64,000 nt of DNA from Curvibacter lanceolatus ATCC 14669 (lineage in GTDB: Bacteria > Pseudomonadota > Gammaproteobacteria > Burkholderiales > Burkholderiaceae_C). The position numbers and the translations under genes are program-made. Under the pieces are notes generated by a model. The model was not told where the DNA came from. It saw only the letters and a program-made list of their open reading frames with translations, and did not search any database. The stretch is taken from NCBI RefSeq assembly GCF_000381265.1, contig NZ_KB906253.1:806001-870000 (forward strand), read 5' to 3'. Shown piece by piece: positions 23,921 through 32,276 of the stretch (its first letter is position 1; each line of letters opens with the position of its first letter).

Positions 23921-26010
23921 TGCATCGCCATCCACATCGGTGGGGTCTGAAACGTCGGCATGGTGACGGATGCATGGGCCTGTTGTGCGTCATCGCTTCC
24001 TTGGGCCGGATCCGGTGGCAATTCGATGACGAAGCGACAGCCCTGACCGGGCTTTGAATACAGCAAGACCTCACCGCCATGAAGCAGGGCCACATGACGG
24101 GTGATCCAAAGGCCCAAGCCGAAGCCTTGTGCCTTGTCGCCATATTGGCCACGTTCAAACTTGTCGAAGAGCCGGGATTGAGCCTCAGGGGTCAGACCAG
24201 GCCCCTGGTCAATGACCGATATGCGAAGCCAGCCCCTGTCGTTCAACTCGGTGCGGACGCTGACCTGCCCCTGGCGCGCGTATTTGACGGCGTTGTCGAT
24301 GAGGTTGGAAAGCGCCATCCTGAGCAATGTAGGGTCGGCCGTCCAGACCGTCAGCTCGGGGCTCTGGGACAGCACAAGCCAATGCCTGGGCGACCAGTGA
24401 ACCAACTGGGATGCCTCATTCACCAAGTCTGCGAGGCTGAATTCCACGGGTACAAGCTGCAATCCACCAGAACGAAACCGTTCACTGCACAAGCTGTTGT
24501 CGACCAGCGCGCTCAGACGCCGGCAGGCTCGTCGAATCTGAGCGGCATGTTCAATCTGGCGCCCAATGTCCTGCTCCGGGAAACTCATCTGCTCGGTGGC
24601 CGCACTGTCAATGACCGTCAAAGGGGTTCGGAACTCATGGCTGATCATGCTGAAGAACTGACGCTGCTCAAGCAACATTCGGCGCTCCTGATCCAAGGCC
24701 AGTTGAAGGGACTGCTGTGCCCGCCCCAACTCTGCGGTACGCTCTTCGACGCGGGTCTCCAGCATCCGCTCGGAGGCAGCCAGCGCCTGATGCGCCTGAC
24801 TGCGCGCTTCGTGGGCCTGCCTGAACTTCTGGAGCAGGCCTGCCCCGATGCCTGCGGCCGCGATGGCAAACAAGGCCAGCAACTGAAATTGCCAGACGGC
24901 CGAGGTGTCGAAATTGGACGCGCGTGACCCGGTGAATTCGGCCAGCGTCAGCGCCATGTTGACCGAATGGAATGCATAGGTCAGCAGCAGCAGGCCGCGC
25001 TCGGCATTCAGGCCGTTGCGGCGGATGCCAACAACGCAAATCCAGGTGCCGGCAAAGACGCTCAATGCCGGGCTGATGATGCCCAGCAAGGCGACCTCCC
25101 GGTACCAACCCCATGGAATGCTGAGCACGGCGACCAGGTCCAGCAGACACAAAGCCCGCAGAAATTCATGCACGCCCCGCCATGAACGCTGCCCTCGGGT
25201 CAGCAACTCCATCGTCAGCCAGGCCAGTGCCGACGCCACCAAGAAAACACCCAGGCCCACAAAATGACTGGCCCACATGGGGTCGCGCTCAAACAGCCAG
25301 ATGTTGTGATAGCCGCGAAGATTGAAGGCGTGGATCAGGGTCAGGGCCCCCAGAACTGCGATGGCGCCAAGCCGACGCTCTTTGAAGATCAAAGCACTCC
25401 CGCCGACCACCAACAGCAAGGAGATGCCCAAACCGAAATACAGCCCAAGCCCCCATGCTTCCCGCTCCAGCTGGCCCAGAAGGCCATCGGAAAGCCATAG
25501 CCTTGCCTGCACTCTCATGACACTGCTGCTCTCGACCCGGATCAAAATGGGCTCGTGAGGGCGCAGGCGAAACAGAAACAGGCGGGTTGGCAAGCGCTGG
25601 ATGGCCGGGCGCAGATCGCCCGCGCTTTGCGCAACCCAACGCCCCTGGTGCTCCTGGTACAGCGTGATCCAATCCAGGTAAGGTGGCCCGATCTGCAGCA
25701 GCAGTTCGGGCCTGTCTTGCAGCTCCGCAGGCAGCACCAAGCGTATCCAGGCGACTTTCCGGGTATATCCTTCGCTCACCGGCCCATGGCGCCACTGAAA
25801 ATCCCCCTCGGGCTTCGCCGCAACCTCTTCGACCGTGGCCTTGCCGGAGACATCCATCCATTGTTGCCAGGGCCACTGGCTGCCCAGGTCGATGGGCTTG
25901 CCGGCTTCAAGCCTTTCACGCCACTCAGCGGCCTGCAAGCACGCGCTGGCCAGAAAAATCAATAGAAACAGCAGTCCCTTGAATGTGAGTTTTTGTGAGT
26001 ACTTGTGCAT
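23902..26010 (-). CDS. 7TMR-DISM sensor histidine kinase
   Basis: This 702-residue membrane kinase has a signal peptide (about 1-28), a periplasmic 7TMR-DISMED2-type ligand domain (about 30-165, with VAWIRLVLP and LLLQIGPPYLDWITLY), and a seven-helix 7TMR-DISM membrane region (about 185-395). A coiled coil (about 398-450), HisKA with His458 (SMISHEFRTPL) and HATPase with N-box NLIDNAVKYA, DQGPG and GFGLGL follow. The ATG at 26010 opens the signal peptide. It is divergent from an OmpR-type regulator, with 46 bp between the starts, so the two likely form one two-component system. Such sensors often detect carbohydrate-like or small ligands; the ligand here is unknown. Its last codons overlap the broken flgL. 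Confidence 0.9.
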   Translation of the reverse strand: MHKYSQKLTFKGLLFLLIFLASACLQAAEWRERLEAGKPIDLGSQWPWQQWMDVSGKATVEEVAAKPEGDFQWRHGPVSEGYTRKVAWIRLVLPAELQDRPELLLQIGPPYLDWITLYQEHQGRWVAQSAGDLRPAIQRLPTRLFLFRLRPHEPILIRVESSSVMRVQARLWLSDGLLGQLEREAWGLGLYFGLGISLLLVVGGSALIFKERRLGAIAVLGALTLIHAFNLRGYHNIWLFERDPMWASHFVGLGVFLVASALAWLTMELLTRGQRSWRGVHEFLRALCLLDLVAVLSIPWGWYREVALLGIISPALSVFAGTWICVVGIRRNGLNAERGLLLLTYAFHSVNMALTLAEFTGSRASNFDTSAVWQFQLLALFAIAAAGIGAGLLQKFRQAHEARSQAHQALAASERMLETRVEERTAELGRAQQSLQLALDQERRMLLEQRQFFSMISHEFRTPLTVIDSAATEQMSFPEQDIGRQIEHAAQIRRACRRLSALVDNSLCSERFRSGGLQLVPVEFSLADLVNEASQLVHWSPRHWLVLSQSPELTVWTADPTLLRMALSNLIDNAVKYARQGQVSVRTELNDRGWLRISVIDQGPGLTPEAQSRLFDKFERGQYGDKAQGFGLGLWITRHVALLHGGEVLLYSKPGQGCRFVIELPPDPAQGSDDAQQAHASVTMPTFQTPPMWMAMHQAAQK

Positions 26011-26056
26011 GGCGTGCCCAGTGCAAGACCTGGAAAATCCGGGACCATAAGCTTTC

Positions 26057-26758
26057 ATGATGCCTCAGACACCCACCACTCCAGCCGTCACCTCCATCGC
26101 CGTCGTGGAGGATGACGAAGACATTCGAAACAATGTTTGCCGTTTCCTGAACAAGTCAGGTTTCCGGGCCTGGGGCGCCGCATCGGCCGAGGACTTTTAC
26201 GTTGCACTGCTGCGCGACCATGCCGACCTCGTGCTGGTGGATCTCGGCTTGCCAGGAGAAGATGGCTTGTCGCTCGTCAAACGCTTGGCGGAGAAAGGTA
26301 TTGCTGTGGTGGTCTTGACTGCGCGGGGGGATCTTTCGAGCCGCATCACCGGCCTGGAGTCGGGCGCATTGCAGTACTTTGTCAAGCCGACCGACCTGAA
26401 CGAGCTGGTGGCGGGAATCCGCTCTTTGCTGCGGCGCGTTGGCCGCTCCCCTGGCGCTGAAGTCGTGCAGGCGTCCTGGCGCCTGCAGATTGCAGAAGCC
26501 GTGCTGGTGTCCCCCAACAACAAGCAAATTGCGCTGACCACCCGTGAGCTTCAATTGCTCGGCTGTCTGGCCCGCACTCCTGGCGCAGTGGTCAGCAAGT
26601 CGGCCCTGATCGAATCGATCGGCGGAGGGGATGCGGACGAGGCGTTTCACCGCGTCGAGTCACAGCTCAATCGCCTGCGTCGCAAGACCTTGACCGAAAC
26701 AGGCCTCCCTTTGCCCGTGCGTGCGATCTTTGGCCGGGGTCTGGTCTTTGTGCCGTGA
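26057..26758 (+). CDS. OmpR/PhoB-type response regulator
   Basis: This 233-residue regulator has a receiver domain (about 12-125: acidic VVEDDED, phosphoacceptor Asp62 in LVLVDLGLP, Thr88 in VVLTARG, Lys in FVKP) and a C-terminal winged helix (about 140-233: LTTRELQLLGCLARTPGAVVSKSALIE and a VESQLNRLRRK recognition region ending in GRGLVFVP). It should bind DNA when phosphorylated by the 7TMR-DISM kinase encoded divergently 46 bp away. Two ATG codons in a row (26057 and 26060) are possible starts. Confidence 0.92.
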   Translation: MMPQTPTTPAVTSIAVVEDDEDIRNNVCRFLNKSGFRAWGAASAEDFYVALLRDHADLVLVDLGLPGEDGLSLVKRLAEKGIAVVVLTARGDLSSRITGLESGALQYFVKPTDLNELVAGIRSLLRRVGRSPGAEVVQASWRLQIAEAVLVSPNNKQIALTTRELQLLGCLARTPGAVVSKSALIESIGGGDADEAFHRVESQLNRLRRKTLTETGLPLPVRAIFGRGLVFVP

Positions 26759-26981
26759 GACCATCGCACGCAAAGGTGGGGGCAAACGACCGGCCGTTTA
26801 AGCTCAGCGGCCCGACGGCAGTGGGCCGTGTATGCCGAAATTCGCCATGCTCTCTTTGATGTTGATCCTGCATGGCACCTCGCTTGTTCAGGTGTCTGGC
26901 GTGACATGACGTCTACTTTGAACGAGATGGATGTCGAGATCCGACAAAGCGGTTCATCAAAACAATCAGGACACACAGCTT

Positions 26982-27662
26982 ATGACCACGATGGTCTCCA
27001 ACCTGGAGTTGCTGCGGCGCATACCGGTGTTCAGTCGCCTGACGCCATCACAGGCCGAGTCAATCGCCGAGGCCCTGGAGAAGCGACGATTCAGACGGGG
27101 AGAGGTTCTGGTGCAACAACATGCCCATTCGGACCTGCTTTTCATCTTGCTCACGGGTCGCGTGCGGGTCACGTCCACTGACAAATGCGGACGCCAGCTC
27201 GTGCTGTGCAAGCTGCGCGGTGGCGACCTGCTCGATGAGATGAGTTTGATAGACAACGAGCCTCATACCGCCACCATGCAGGCGGAAACCCACACCGATG
27301 TCCTGACGCTGGGCCGGACCGATTTCCTGCGCTGCCTGCAGGAAAACACCCACGTGGCCCACGCGGTCATGGTCCGACTGGTGCAGCGCCTGCGCCAGGC
27401 AGATCGCAAGATCGAATCCTTTGCACTGCTGGACGTCCATGGCCGCGTGATAAGGTCATTGCTGGAGCACGCCGAACAGGGCCCAGATGGAACGATGGTG
27501 ATCCGCGAAAAAATCTCTCGCCAGGACATCGCCAAGATGGTGGGCGCCTCTCGCGAAATGGTCAGCCGTGTGATGAAGGATTTGGAGGCTCGGGGTTACA
27601 CCCAGACCGACGCGTCTTGCCAGATCACGCTCCAGGGCCCTTTCATGCAGGATTTTCTGTGA
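26982..27662 (+). CDS. Crp/Fnr-family transcriptional regulator
   Basis: This 226-residue protein has an N-terminal cyclic-nucleotide-binding beta-roll (about 8-125: LLRRIPVFSRLTPSQAESIAEAL, GEVLVQQ, FILLTGRVRV, GDLLDEMSLIDNEPHTATM), a dimerisation helix and a C-terminal Crp-type HTH (about 165-210: ISRQDIAKMVGASREMVSRVMKDLEARGY). It has no N-terminal cysteine cluster for an Fnr iron-sulfur centre. The roll motif has GDLLDEMSLIDNEPHTAT rather than the FGE-RSA of classical CRP, so cAMP binding is doubtful. I chose the ATG at 26982 because it begins the domain; an upstream ATG at 26931 adds non-family residues. Its target is not evident from the neighbours. Confidence 0.9.
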   Translation: MTTMVSNLELLRRIPVFSRLTPSQAESIAEALEKRRFRRGEVLVQQHAHSDLLFILLTGRVRVTSTDKCGRQLVLCKLRGGDLLDEMSLIDNEPHTATMQAETHTDVLTLGRTDFLRCLQENTHVAHAVMVRLVQRLRQADRKIESFALLDVHGRVIRSLLEHAEQGPDGTMVIREKISRQDIAKMVGASREMVSRVMKDLEARGYTQTDASCQITLQGPFMQDFL

Positions 27663-27792
27663 CAGACGCAACGGGTGGGGCCAACCCGGTTGAGGGGCTG
27701 GTCAGTGGGGGGGGCACCCTTTCATCACGGAAGGTTCAGCCCCTCGCCTCGGTGGACTAGGGCAGACGCCCCGCGGGCGGGCCAAGCCATGA

Positions 27793-29007
27793 TCAGGCGG
27801 CCCCGATCCGATAGAACGCAGGCGGTGCCTCCCCCTTGACGGCGTAGCTGCCCACGGCCCGTTCACGGTACACGCGGGGGTTGTGCGAGCTGATGGTGCG
27901 GGCGTTGCGCCAGTAGCGGTCCAGGCCCTCGGTGCGGCGTGCGGCCGAAGCGCCCAGGGCGTCGAACAACTCGGTACTGGCGTCGAGCACCAACTGGGTC
28001 ACCACCGACACCGACTGGTCCACCTCGACATTGGCCAGCACGGTGGCCTGGGCCTTGGCCTCGGCACCCGTGGCGTCGTACACGCGCTGCAATGCGGCGG
28101 CGGCCTGCAGCACGATGGCACCGGCCCCGTAGGCCGCGCTGCGCACACGACCTACCACCTGCAGGATCTGCGGATCGTCCGACACCCGGCTGGCATTGCC
28201 ATGGCTGTAGATGCGCTGGCGTTCGCGCACGCGCTGGGCCACATCGTCGGCCAGGGCGCGGCCGATGCCGGCCAGCGTGGCCAGGTGCACCAGTTGGTAG
28301 TAGCCCGTGCTGTAAGAGAAGCGCTCCAGGCTGGGGTTGACCCACTCGGGCTCGATGGCCACCGCCCTGAAGCGGGCCGTGCCACTGCCGGTGAGGGCCT
28401 GGCCAAAGCCGTCCCAGTCGTCCAACACCTCCACACCGGCGCCACGGCGTGGCACCAGCACCAGGATGGATTCCTCGCGGTCGTTGGCCACAGCGGTGTT
28501 GATCCAGTCGCCGAACAGCGAACCGGTGGTGTAGAACTTCTCGCCCTCCAGGCGCAGGCCCTCGGGGGTCTGGCGCAGGCGGGTCGAAAAGCTGCCCACC
28601 TTGGCGTCGCCCGCCTCCGAGAAGCCCGAACCGACCAAGTCGCCGGCCGCCACACGGGCCAGCCAACGCTGACGCCAGGCCGGGTCGGCGGCGTTGAGCA
28701 CGTCTTCGGTGAAGCCCTGGTGGGCGCGCACGGCATTGACCACGTTCGAGTCGGCCGCACCCAGTTCGATCAGCAAGCCGAACAGCTCGGGCAGCGTGGC
28801 GCCCAGACCGCCCAGCTCTTGCGGCAAGCGCAGCTTGGTGAAACCTGCCTCACGCAGCCAATGCAGTTCTTCGTGCGGCAGGTGCCGCTGCAGATCACGC
28901 TCGACGGCCCCCGCGCGAATGCGTTCGAAGACAGGGCGAAAGCGCGCGGCCAGGGCTTCGTACTGCGGGCTGGGGGCGGCGCCCCAGGCGGATTGGACTT
29001 GGGTCAT
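27793..29007 (-). CDS. SfnB/DszC-like acyl-CoA dehydrogenase-fold monooxygenase
   Basis: This 404-residue protein has the acyl-CoA dehydrogenase fold in the SfnB/DszC subgroup. The N-terminal alpha domain has HLPHEELHWLREAGFTKLRLPQELGGLG, the middle beta domain GSGFSEAGDAKVG and GEKFYTTGSLFGDW, and the C-terminal helical domain ends with RTISSHNPRVYRERAVGSYAV. That HNP-near-C-terminus motif is typical of FMNH2-dependent desulfurisation enzymes and not of true dehydrogenases, and the catalytic Glu of the latter is not apparent. It is followed leftward by no close gene and preceded by two sulfonate-type binding proteins on the same strand, forming a sulfur-scavenging operon. Confidence 0.85.
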   Translation of the reverse strand: MTQVQSAWGAAPSPQYEALAARFRPVFERIRAGAVERDLQRHLPHEELHWLREAGFTKLRLPQELGGLGATLPELFGLLIELGAADSNVVNAVRAHQGFTEDVLNAADPAWRQRWLARVAAGDLVGSGFSEAGDAKVGSFSTRLRQTPEGLRLEGEKFYTTGSLFGDWINTAVANDREESILVLVPRRGAGVEVLDDWDGFGQALTGSGTARFRAVAIEPEWVNPSLERFSYSTGYYQLVHLATLAGIGRALADDVAQRVRERQRIYSHGNASRVSDDPQILQVVGRVRSAAYGAGAIVLQAAAALQRVYDATGAEAKAQATVLANVEVDQSVSVVTQLVLDASTELFDALGASAARRTEGLDRYWRNARTISSHNPRVYRERAVGSYAVKGEAPPAFYRIGAA

Positions 29008-29058
29008 GGTGATCCTTGCGGTGTGATGTGCGTTGGAGGGAGCGGCCGGTGGCTGCGT

Positions 29059-30012
29059 TCAGGGGTTCAGGGCCGCACTGAACGAGGTGTCGATCACCTT
29101 GCGGGTGTCGAGCGCGGCGGGCAGCACCTCGACCTTGCGCAGAAAATCGGCCGTGCCTTGGATGTCCTTGGCGGCCTGTGCGTCCACCGGGCCCACGGTG
29201 AGCTTGGCCTGGCGCAGCCAGTGGCGCGACACCTCGCGGTCGAGGTTGGCGCGCTGCGCCCAGGCGTCGGCATAGCTGTCGGTGTTGGCGTCCACCCAGG
29301 CACGGGCCTTTTTGAGGCGTTGCAGAAAATCGGCGATGGCGGAGCGCTTGGCCTCAATCGAGGGTGCATAGGCCGCGATGGTGCTGAGCGCCGGGATCAC
29401 GCCCTCGGCAGTGAACAGCACCCTGGCGCCCGATTGCACGATCTGCTGCGATACATAGGGCTCCCAAACCGGGAAGGCATCGATGCTGCCCCCAGGCAGG
29501 GCGGTGGCCGCATCCAGCGGCATCAGCTTGACGAACTGCACGTGGTCGGCGGGCAGCCCGGCCTTGTCGAGCGCACCGAGGGTGAGTTGCTGGCTCCAGG
29601 CACCGGGCCAGTAGGCCACCTTCTTGCCCTTGAGGTCGGCAATGGTCTTGGCGGTGGAGTTCTTGGGCACCAGGAGGGCCACCGTCTTGGGGTTTTGGCG
29701 CGTCACGCCGATGAGGCGCACATTGCTGCTCTTGGAGGCCAGGAACAGAAAGCCCGAGTCGCCCAGAAAGCCGATGTCGATGGCACCGGCATTGAGGGCC
29801 TCAGACAGCGGAGCCGCAGCCTGAAAGCCGGCCCACTCCACGGTGTAGGGCGCGCCCTCCAGGGCCTTGGACAATTCAACCGAGGCACGGATGTTGTAGT
29901 AGTTCTGATCGCCCACCTTGAGGACGACCTGATCGGCCGCATACGAGGAGGCGACCCACAGAAGACCTGCCAGCAGGGCAGGCAGACGACGACGGAGCTT
30001 GGAGATACGCAT
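29059..30012 (-). CDS. Sulfonate/taurine-type ABC substrate-binding protein
   Basis: This 317-residue periplasmic protein has a signal peptide (about 1-25, ending SSYAA) and the SsuA/TauA-family fold: VVLKVGDQNYYNIRASVELSKAL, GAIDIGFLGDSGFLF, DLKGKKVAYWPGAWSQQLTLGALDKAGL and GSIDAFPVWEPYVSQQIVQSGARVL. The ATG at 30012 opens the signal peptide; the open frame continues further upstream only as antisense over the neighbouring gene. It sits between the SfnB-like gene and another binding protein on the same strand. It is clearly related to the protein at 31266, but no ABC permease or ATPase gene is nearby. Confidence 0.88.
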   Translation of the reverse strand: MRISKLRRRLPALLAGLLWVASSYAADQVVLKVGDQNYYNIRASVELSKALEGAPYTVEWAGFQAAAPLSEALNAGAIDIGFLGDSGFLFLASKSSNVRLIGVTRQNPKTVALLVPKNSTAKTIADLKGKKVAYWPGAWSQQLTLGALDKAGLPADHVQFVKLMPLDAATALPGGSIDAFPVWEPYVSQQIVQSGARVLFTAEGVIPALSTIAAYAPSIEAKRSAIADFLQRLKKARAWVDANTDSYADAWAQRANLDREVSRHWLRQAKLTVGPVDAQAAKDIQGTADFLRKVEVLPAALDTRKVIDTSFSAALNP

Positions 30013-30049
30013 GGGTGTTTTTTGCAATGGGTTCGGTGGGTCTGTTGTT

Positions 30050-31042
30050 TCAACGCAGGCCCGGGTTGCGCCAGACGATGTCGGTGACATTGATCTTGCG
30101 GGGGATGATGCCCAGCGCCTGGAAGGTGTCGGCCAGCTGCTGTTGCTGCGCGATCTGTGTTTCGCCCACCGGGCCCAGCGAGAACTCCGAGCGCCCGAAC
30201 ACCGACACCCAGATCTTGGCGTCGATGCCCGAAGCCTCGGCCGCCACCGCAGCCAGTTCCTCAGGGTTGCGGCCCGCCTTGACCGTGACCTTGCCGATCT
30301 CATCGAGCACCGCGGCCAGCACCGCGGGATGCTTGTTGGCAAAGTCGCGGTTGGCCATGTAGTACGAGGAGCTGGTCAGGCGTTTGTCGCTGGTGTCGGC
30401 CAGCACGCGGGCGCCATAGCGCTGCTCGGCAATGGCGTAGTAAGGGTCCCACACGGTCCAGGCGTCGATGTTGCCGCCATTGAAGGCGGCGGTGGCATCG
30501 GCCGGGGCCAGGAACACGGGCTCGATGTCTCGCAGCGTGAGGCCCACGGTGGCCAGAGCCTTGATGGTCACGTTGTGGGCGCTCGACCCCTTGCCAAAGG
30601 CCACCTTCTTGCCTTTGAGCTCGGCCAGGGTCTTGATCGGCGAGTTGCGCGGCACCAGCACGGCATGGGGTGACGAGGGCGTGGCCGCGGCATACACCAG
30701 GTTCGAGCCACCCGCCTGGGCAAAAATGGGCGGGGTGTCTCCCACCGATCCGGCGTCAATGGCACCCGCCCCCAGGGCCTCCAGCATGGGCGGGCCGAAC
30801 TGAAACTCGACCCACTTCACCGACTCGACCCCCAAGGCCTTGAGCCGCTGTTCGATCACGCCCTGCTTGCGCGCCAGCACCTGGATGGCCGAGCCCTTCT
30901 GCCAGCCCAGGCGCACCTCCTTCGGCAGGGCCGCGCTGGGCGTCTGTGCATTGGCGGATGCGGCAGCGCCCCACAGCAAGGGGCTGGCGGTGGCAGCCAG
31001 GGTGGCGGCGAAATGTCGGCGGTTCAGTGACTTGAGGGGCAT
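30050..31042 (-). CDS. Aliphatic sulfonate ABC substrate-binding protein (SsuA-like)
   Basis: This 330-residue periplasmic protein has a signal peptide containing a twin-arginine-like motif (NRRHFAATLA at 7-16), ending near residue 33. SsuA-like features follow: EVRLGWQKGSAIQVLARKQGVIEQRL, GAIDAGSVGDTPPIFAQA, LVPRNSPIKTLAELKGKKVAFGKGSSAHN and GNIDAWTVWDPYYAIAEQ. Family members bind alkanesulfonates and hand them to SsuBC. It is the first gene of a leftward operon with another binding protein and the SfnB-like monooxygenase, divergent from a third binding protein. The transporter core is not in the window. Confidence 0.9.
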   Translation of the reverse strand: MPLKSLNRRHFAATLAATASPLLWGAAASANAQTPSAALPKEVRLGWQKGSAIQVLARKQGVIEQRLKALGVESVKWVEFQFGPPMLEALGAGAIDAGSVGDTPPIFAQAGGSNLVYAAATPSSPHAVLVPRNSPIKTLAELKGKKVAFGKGSSAHNVTIKALATVGLTLRDIEPVFLAPADATAAFNGGNIDAWTVWDPYYAIAEQRYGARVLADTSDKRLTSSSYYMANRDFANKHPAVLAAVLDEIGKVTVKAGRNPEELAAVAAEASGIDAKIWVSVFGRSEFSLGPVGETQIAQQQQLADTFQALGIIPRKINVTDIVWRNPGLR

Positions 31043-31265
31043 GGCGGTGATCGTCTGTGGAGGTCAGTAAAGGCGCCAGCGTAGGCAGCAGCACACCCGG
31101 TGTCGAATGACATTCCTGCCAAAACTTATGCAAAACCCAACTAAACAGACATAGACGCAGCGCGCATGTCGATGTGACGAATGCGTCCTTCGCGCCGGGG
31201 GCTTGGGGTGATGGAATCGGCCACTTCTTGCTTTTCTTGCTTTTTACTAGCTTGCCAACCCCGCC

Positions 31266-32261
31266 ATGAATGCCTTCCAAGCCGCCCAAGTCGCAAACCG
31301 CCCCTCACGACACACCGCAGGGCACCAGCCCGCCCGATGGCTGCGACGCCTGACCTGGACCCTGGCACTGGGCCTGGGCCTGACGCAAGTGGCGCTGGCC
31401 GAGGGCGTTACCCTGCGCGTGGGTGACCAGCGTGGCAATGCCCGGGCCGCTCTGGAGGCCTCGGGCGAATTGCAGCAAGTGCCTTACAAGATCGTCTGGA
31501 GCGAGTTCCCCAATGCGGCCCCGCTGCTGGAGGCGCTGCGCGCCGATGCCATCGACGCCGGCTCGGTGGGTGACGCCCCGCTGACCTTTGCCGTTGCCGC
31601 TGGCGGGCTGGAGGCCAAGGCCATTTTTGCCACCAGCTACGAGGGCAACGCCATCATCGTGACGCAGGCCTCGCCCTACAAAAGCATCGAAGACCTGAAG
31701 GGCAAGCGCATTGCCGTGGTCAAGGGCTCGTCGGGCCACAACCTGTTGCTGCAGGTGCTGAGCAAGGCGGGCTTGGCTGCCGATGCGGTGCAATTGGCCT
31801 ACCTGGCGCCTTCGGAGTTCACGCTGGCGCTGACGCAGGGCTCGGTCGATGCGGCCGTCACCTGGGAGCCCTATGTGTCGTTTGCCATCCTGAAATCAGG
31901 CGCCCGCATCCTGGTGGATGGCAAGAACTTCCCGGCGCTGTCGTACCTGGTGGCCTCCAACCACGCACTGGCCGACAAGGACAAGGCTGCCGCACTGAAG
32001 GATTTTGTGGCCCGCAACGCCCGGGCCCGCGTCTGGGCGCAGAAGAACACCGAGCCCTACTCCAAGACCATCGCCAAGCTGGTGGGCATCCCGGAGGACG
32101 TGGCCCTGTCCAAGCAACGCCGCGAGGGCCATGCCCCGCTGGCCATCGATGACAGCATCGTGCGCCTGCAGCAGAACACCATCGACCTGTACGTGGAGGC
32201 CAAGCTGATCCCGCGCCGCCTCGATGCCAAAGACCTGCTCGACACGCGCTTCAAGCCCTGA
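31266..32261 (+). CDS. Sulfonate-type ABC substrate-binding protein
   Basis: This 331-residue protein has an unusually long N-terminus: about 25 polar residues before a hydrophobic signal sequence (LTWTLALGLGLTQVALA, cleavage near residue 45). The mature part has SsuA/TauA motifs (LRVGDQRGNARAALEASGEL, DAIDAGSVGDAPLTFAVAAGG, DLKGKRIAVVKGSSGHN, GSVDAAVTWEPYVSFAILKSGARIL). It is divergent from the SsuA-like gene at 31042 (223 bp between starts) and 15 bp upstream of a DszA/NtaA-family monooxygenase, with which it probably forms an operon: import of an organosulfur compound, then its oxidation. No permease is linked to it. Confidence 0.88.
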   Translation: MNAFQAAQVANRPSRHTAGHQPARWLRRLTWTLALGLGLTQVALAEGVTLRVGDQRGNARAALEASGELQQVPYKIVWSEFPNAAPLLEALRADAIDAGSVGDAPLTFAVAAGGLEAKAIFATSYEGNAIIVTQASPYKSIEDLKGKRIAVVKGSSGHNLLLQVLSKAGLAADAVQLAYLAPSEFTLALTQGSVDAAVTWEPYVSFAILKSGARILVDGKNFPALSYLVASNHALADKDKAAALKDFVARNARARVWAQKNTEPYSKTIAKLVGIPEDVALSKQRREGHAPLAIDDSIVRLQQNTIDLYVEAKLIPRRLDAKDLLDTRFKP

Positions 32262-32276
32262 GCTCAGAGCCCTGAC

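Noticed and set aside
26790-26832. CGGCCC / GGGCCG repeat between the response regulator and Crp genes
   Set aside because: Short stem, no T-run, and common in this base composition.
27692-27745. GAGGGGCTG / CAGCCCCTC inverted repeat after the Crp-type gene
   Set aside because: The 36-nt loop and lack of a T-run make an intrinsic terminator unlikely; it may be chance in G+C-rich DNA.
27883-30087. 734-codon open frame on the + strand
   Set aside because: Antisense to the SfnB-like monooxygenase and a sulfonate-type binding protein, with a composition typical of antisense translation.
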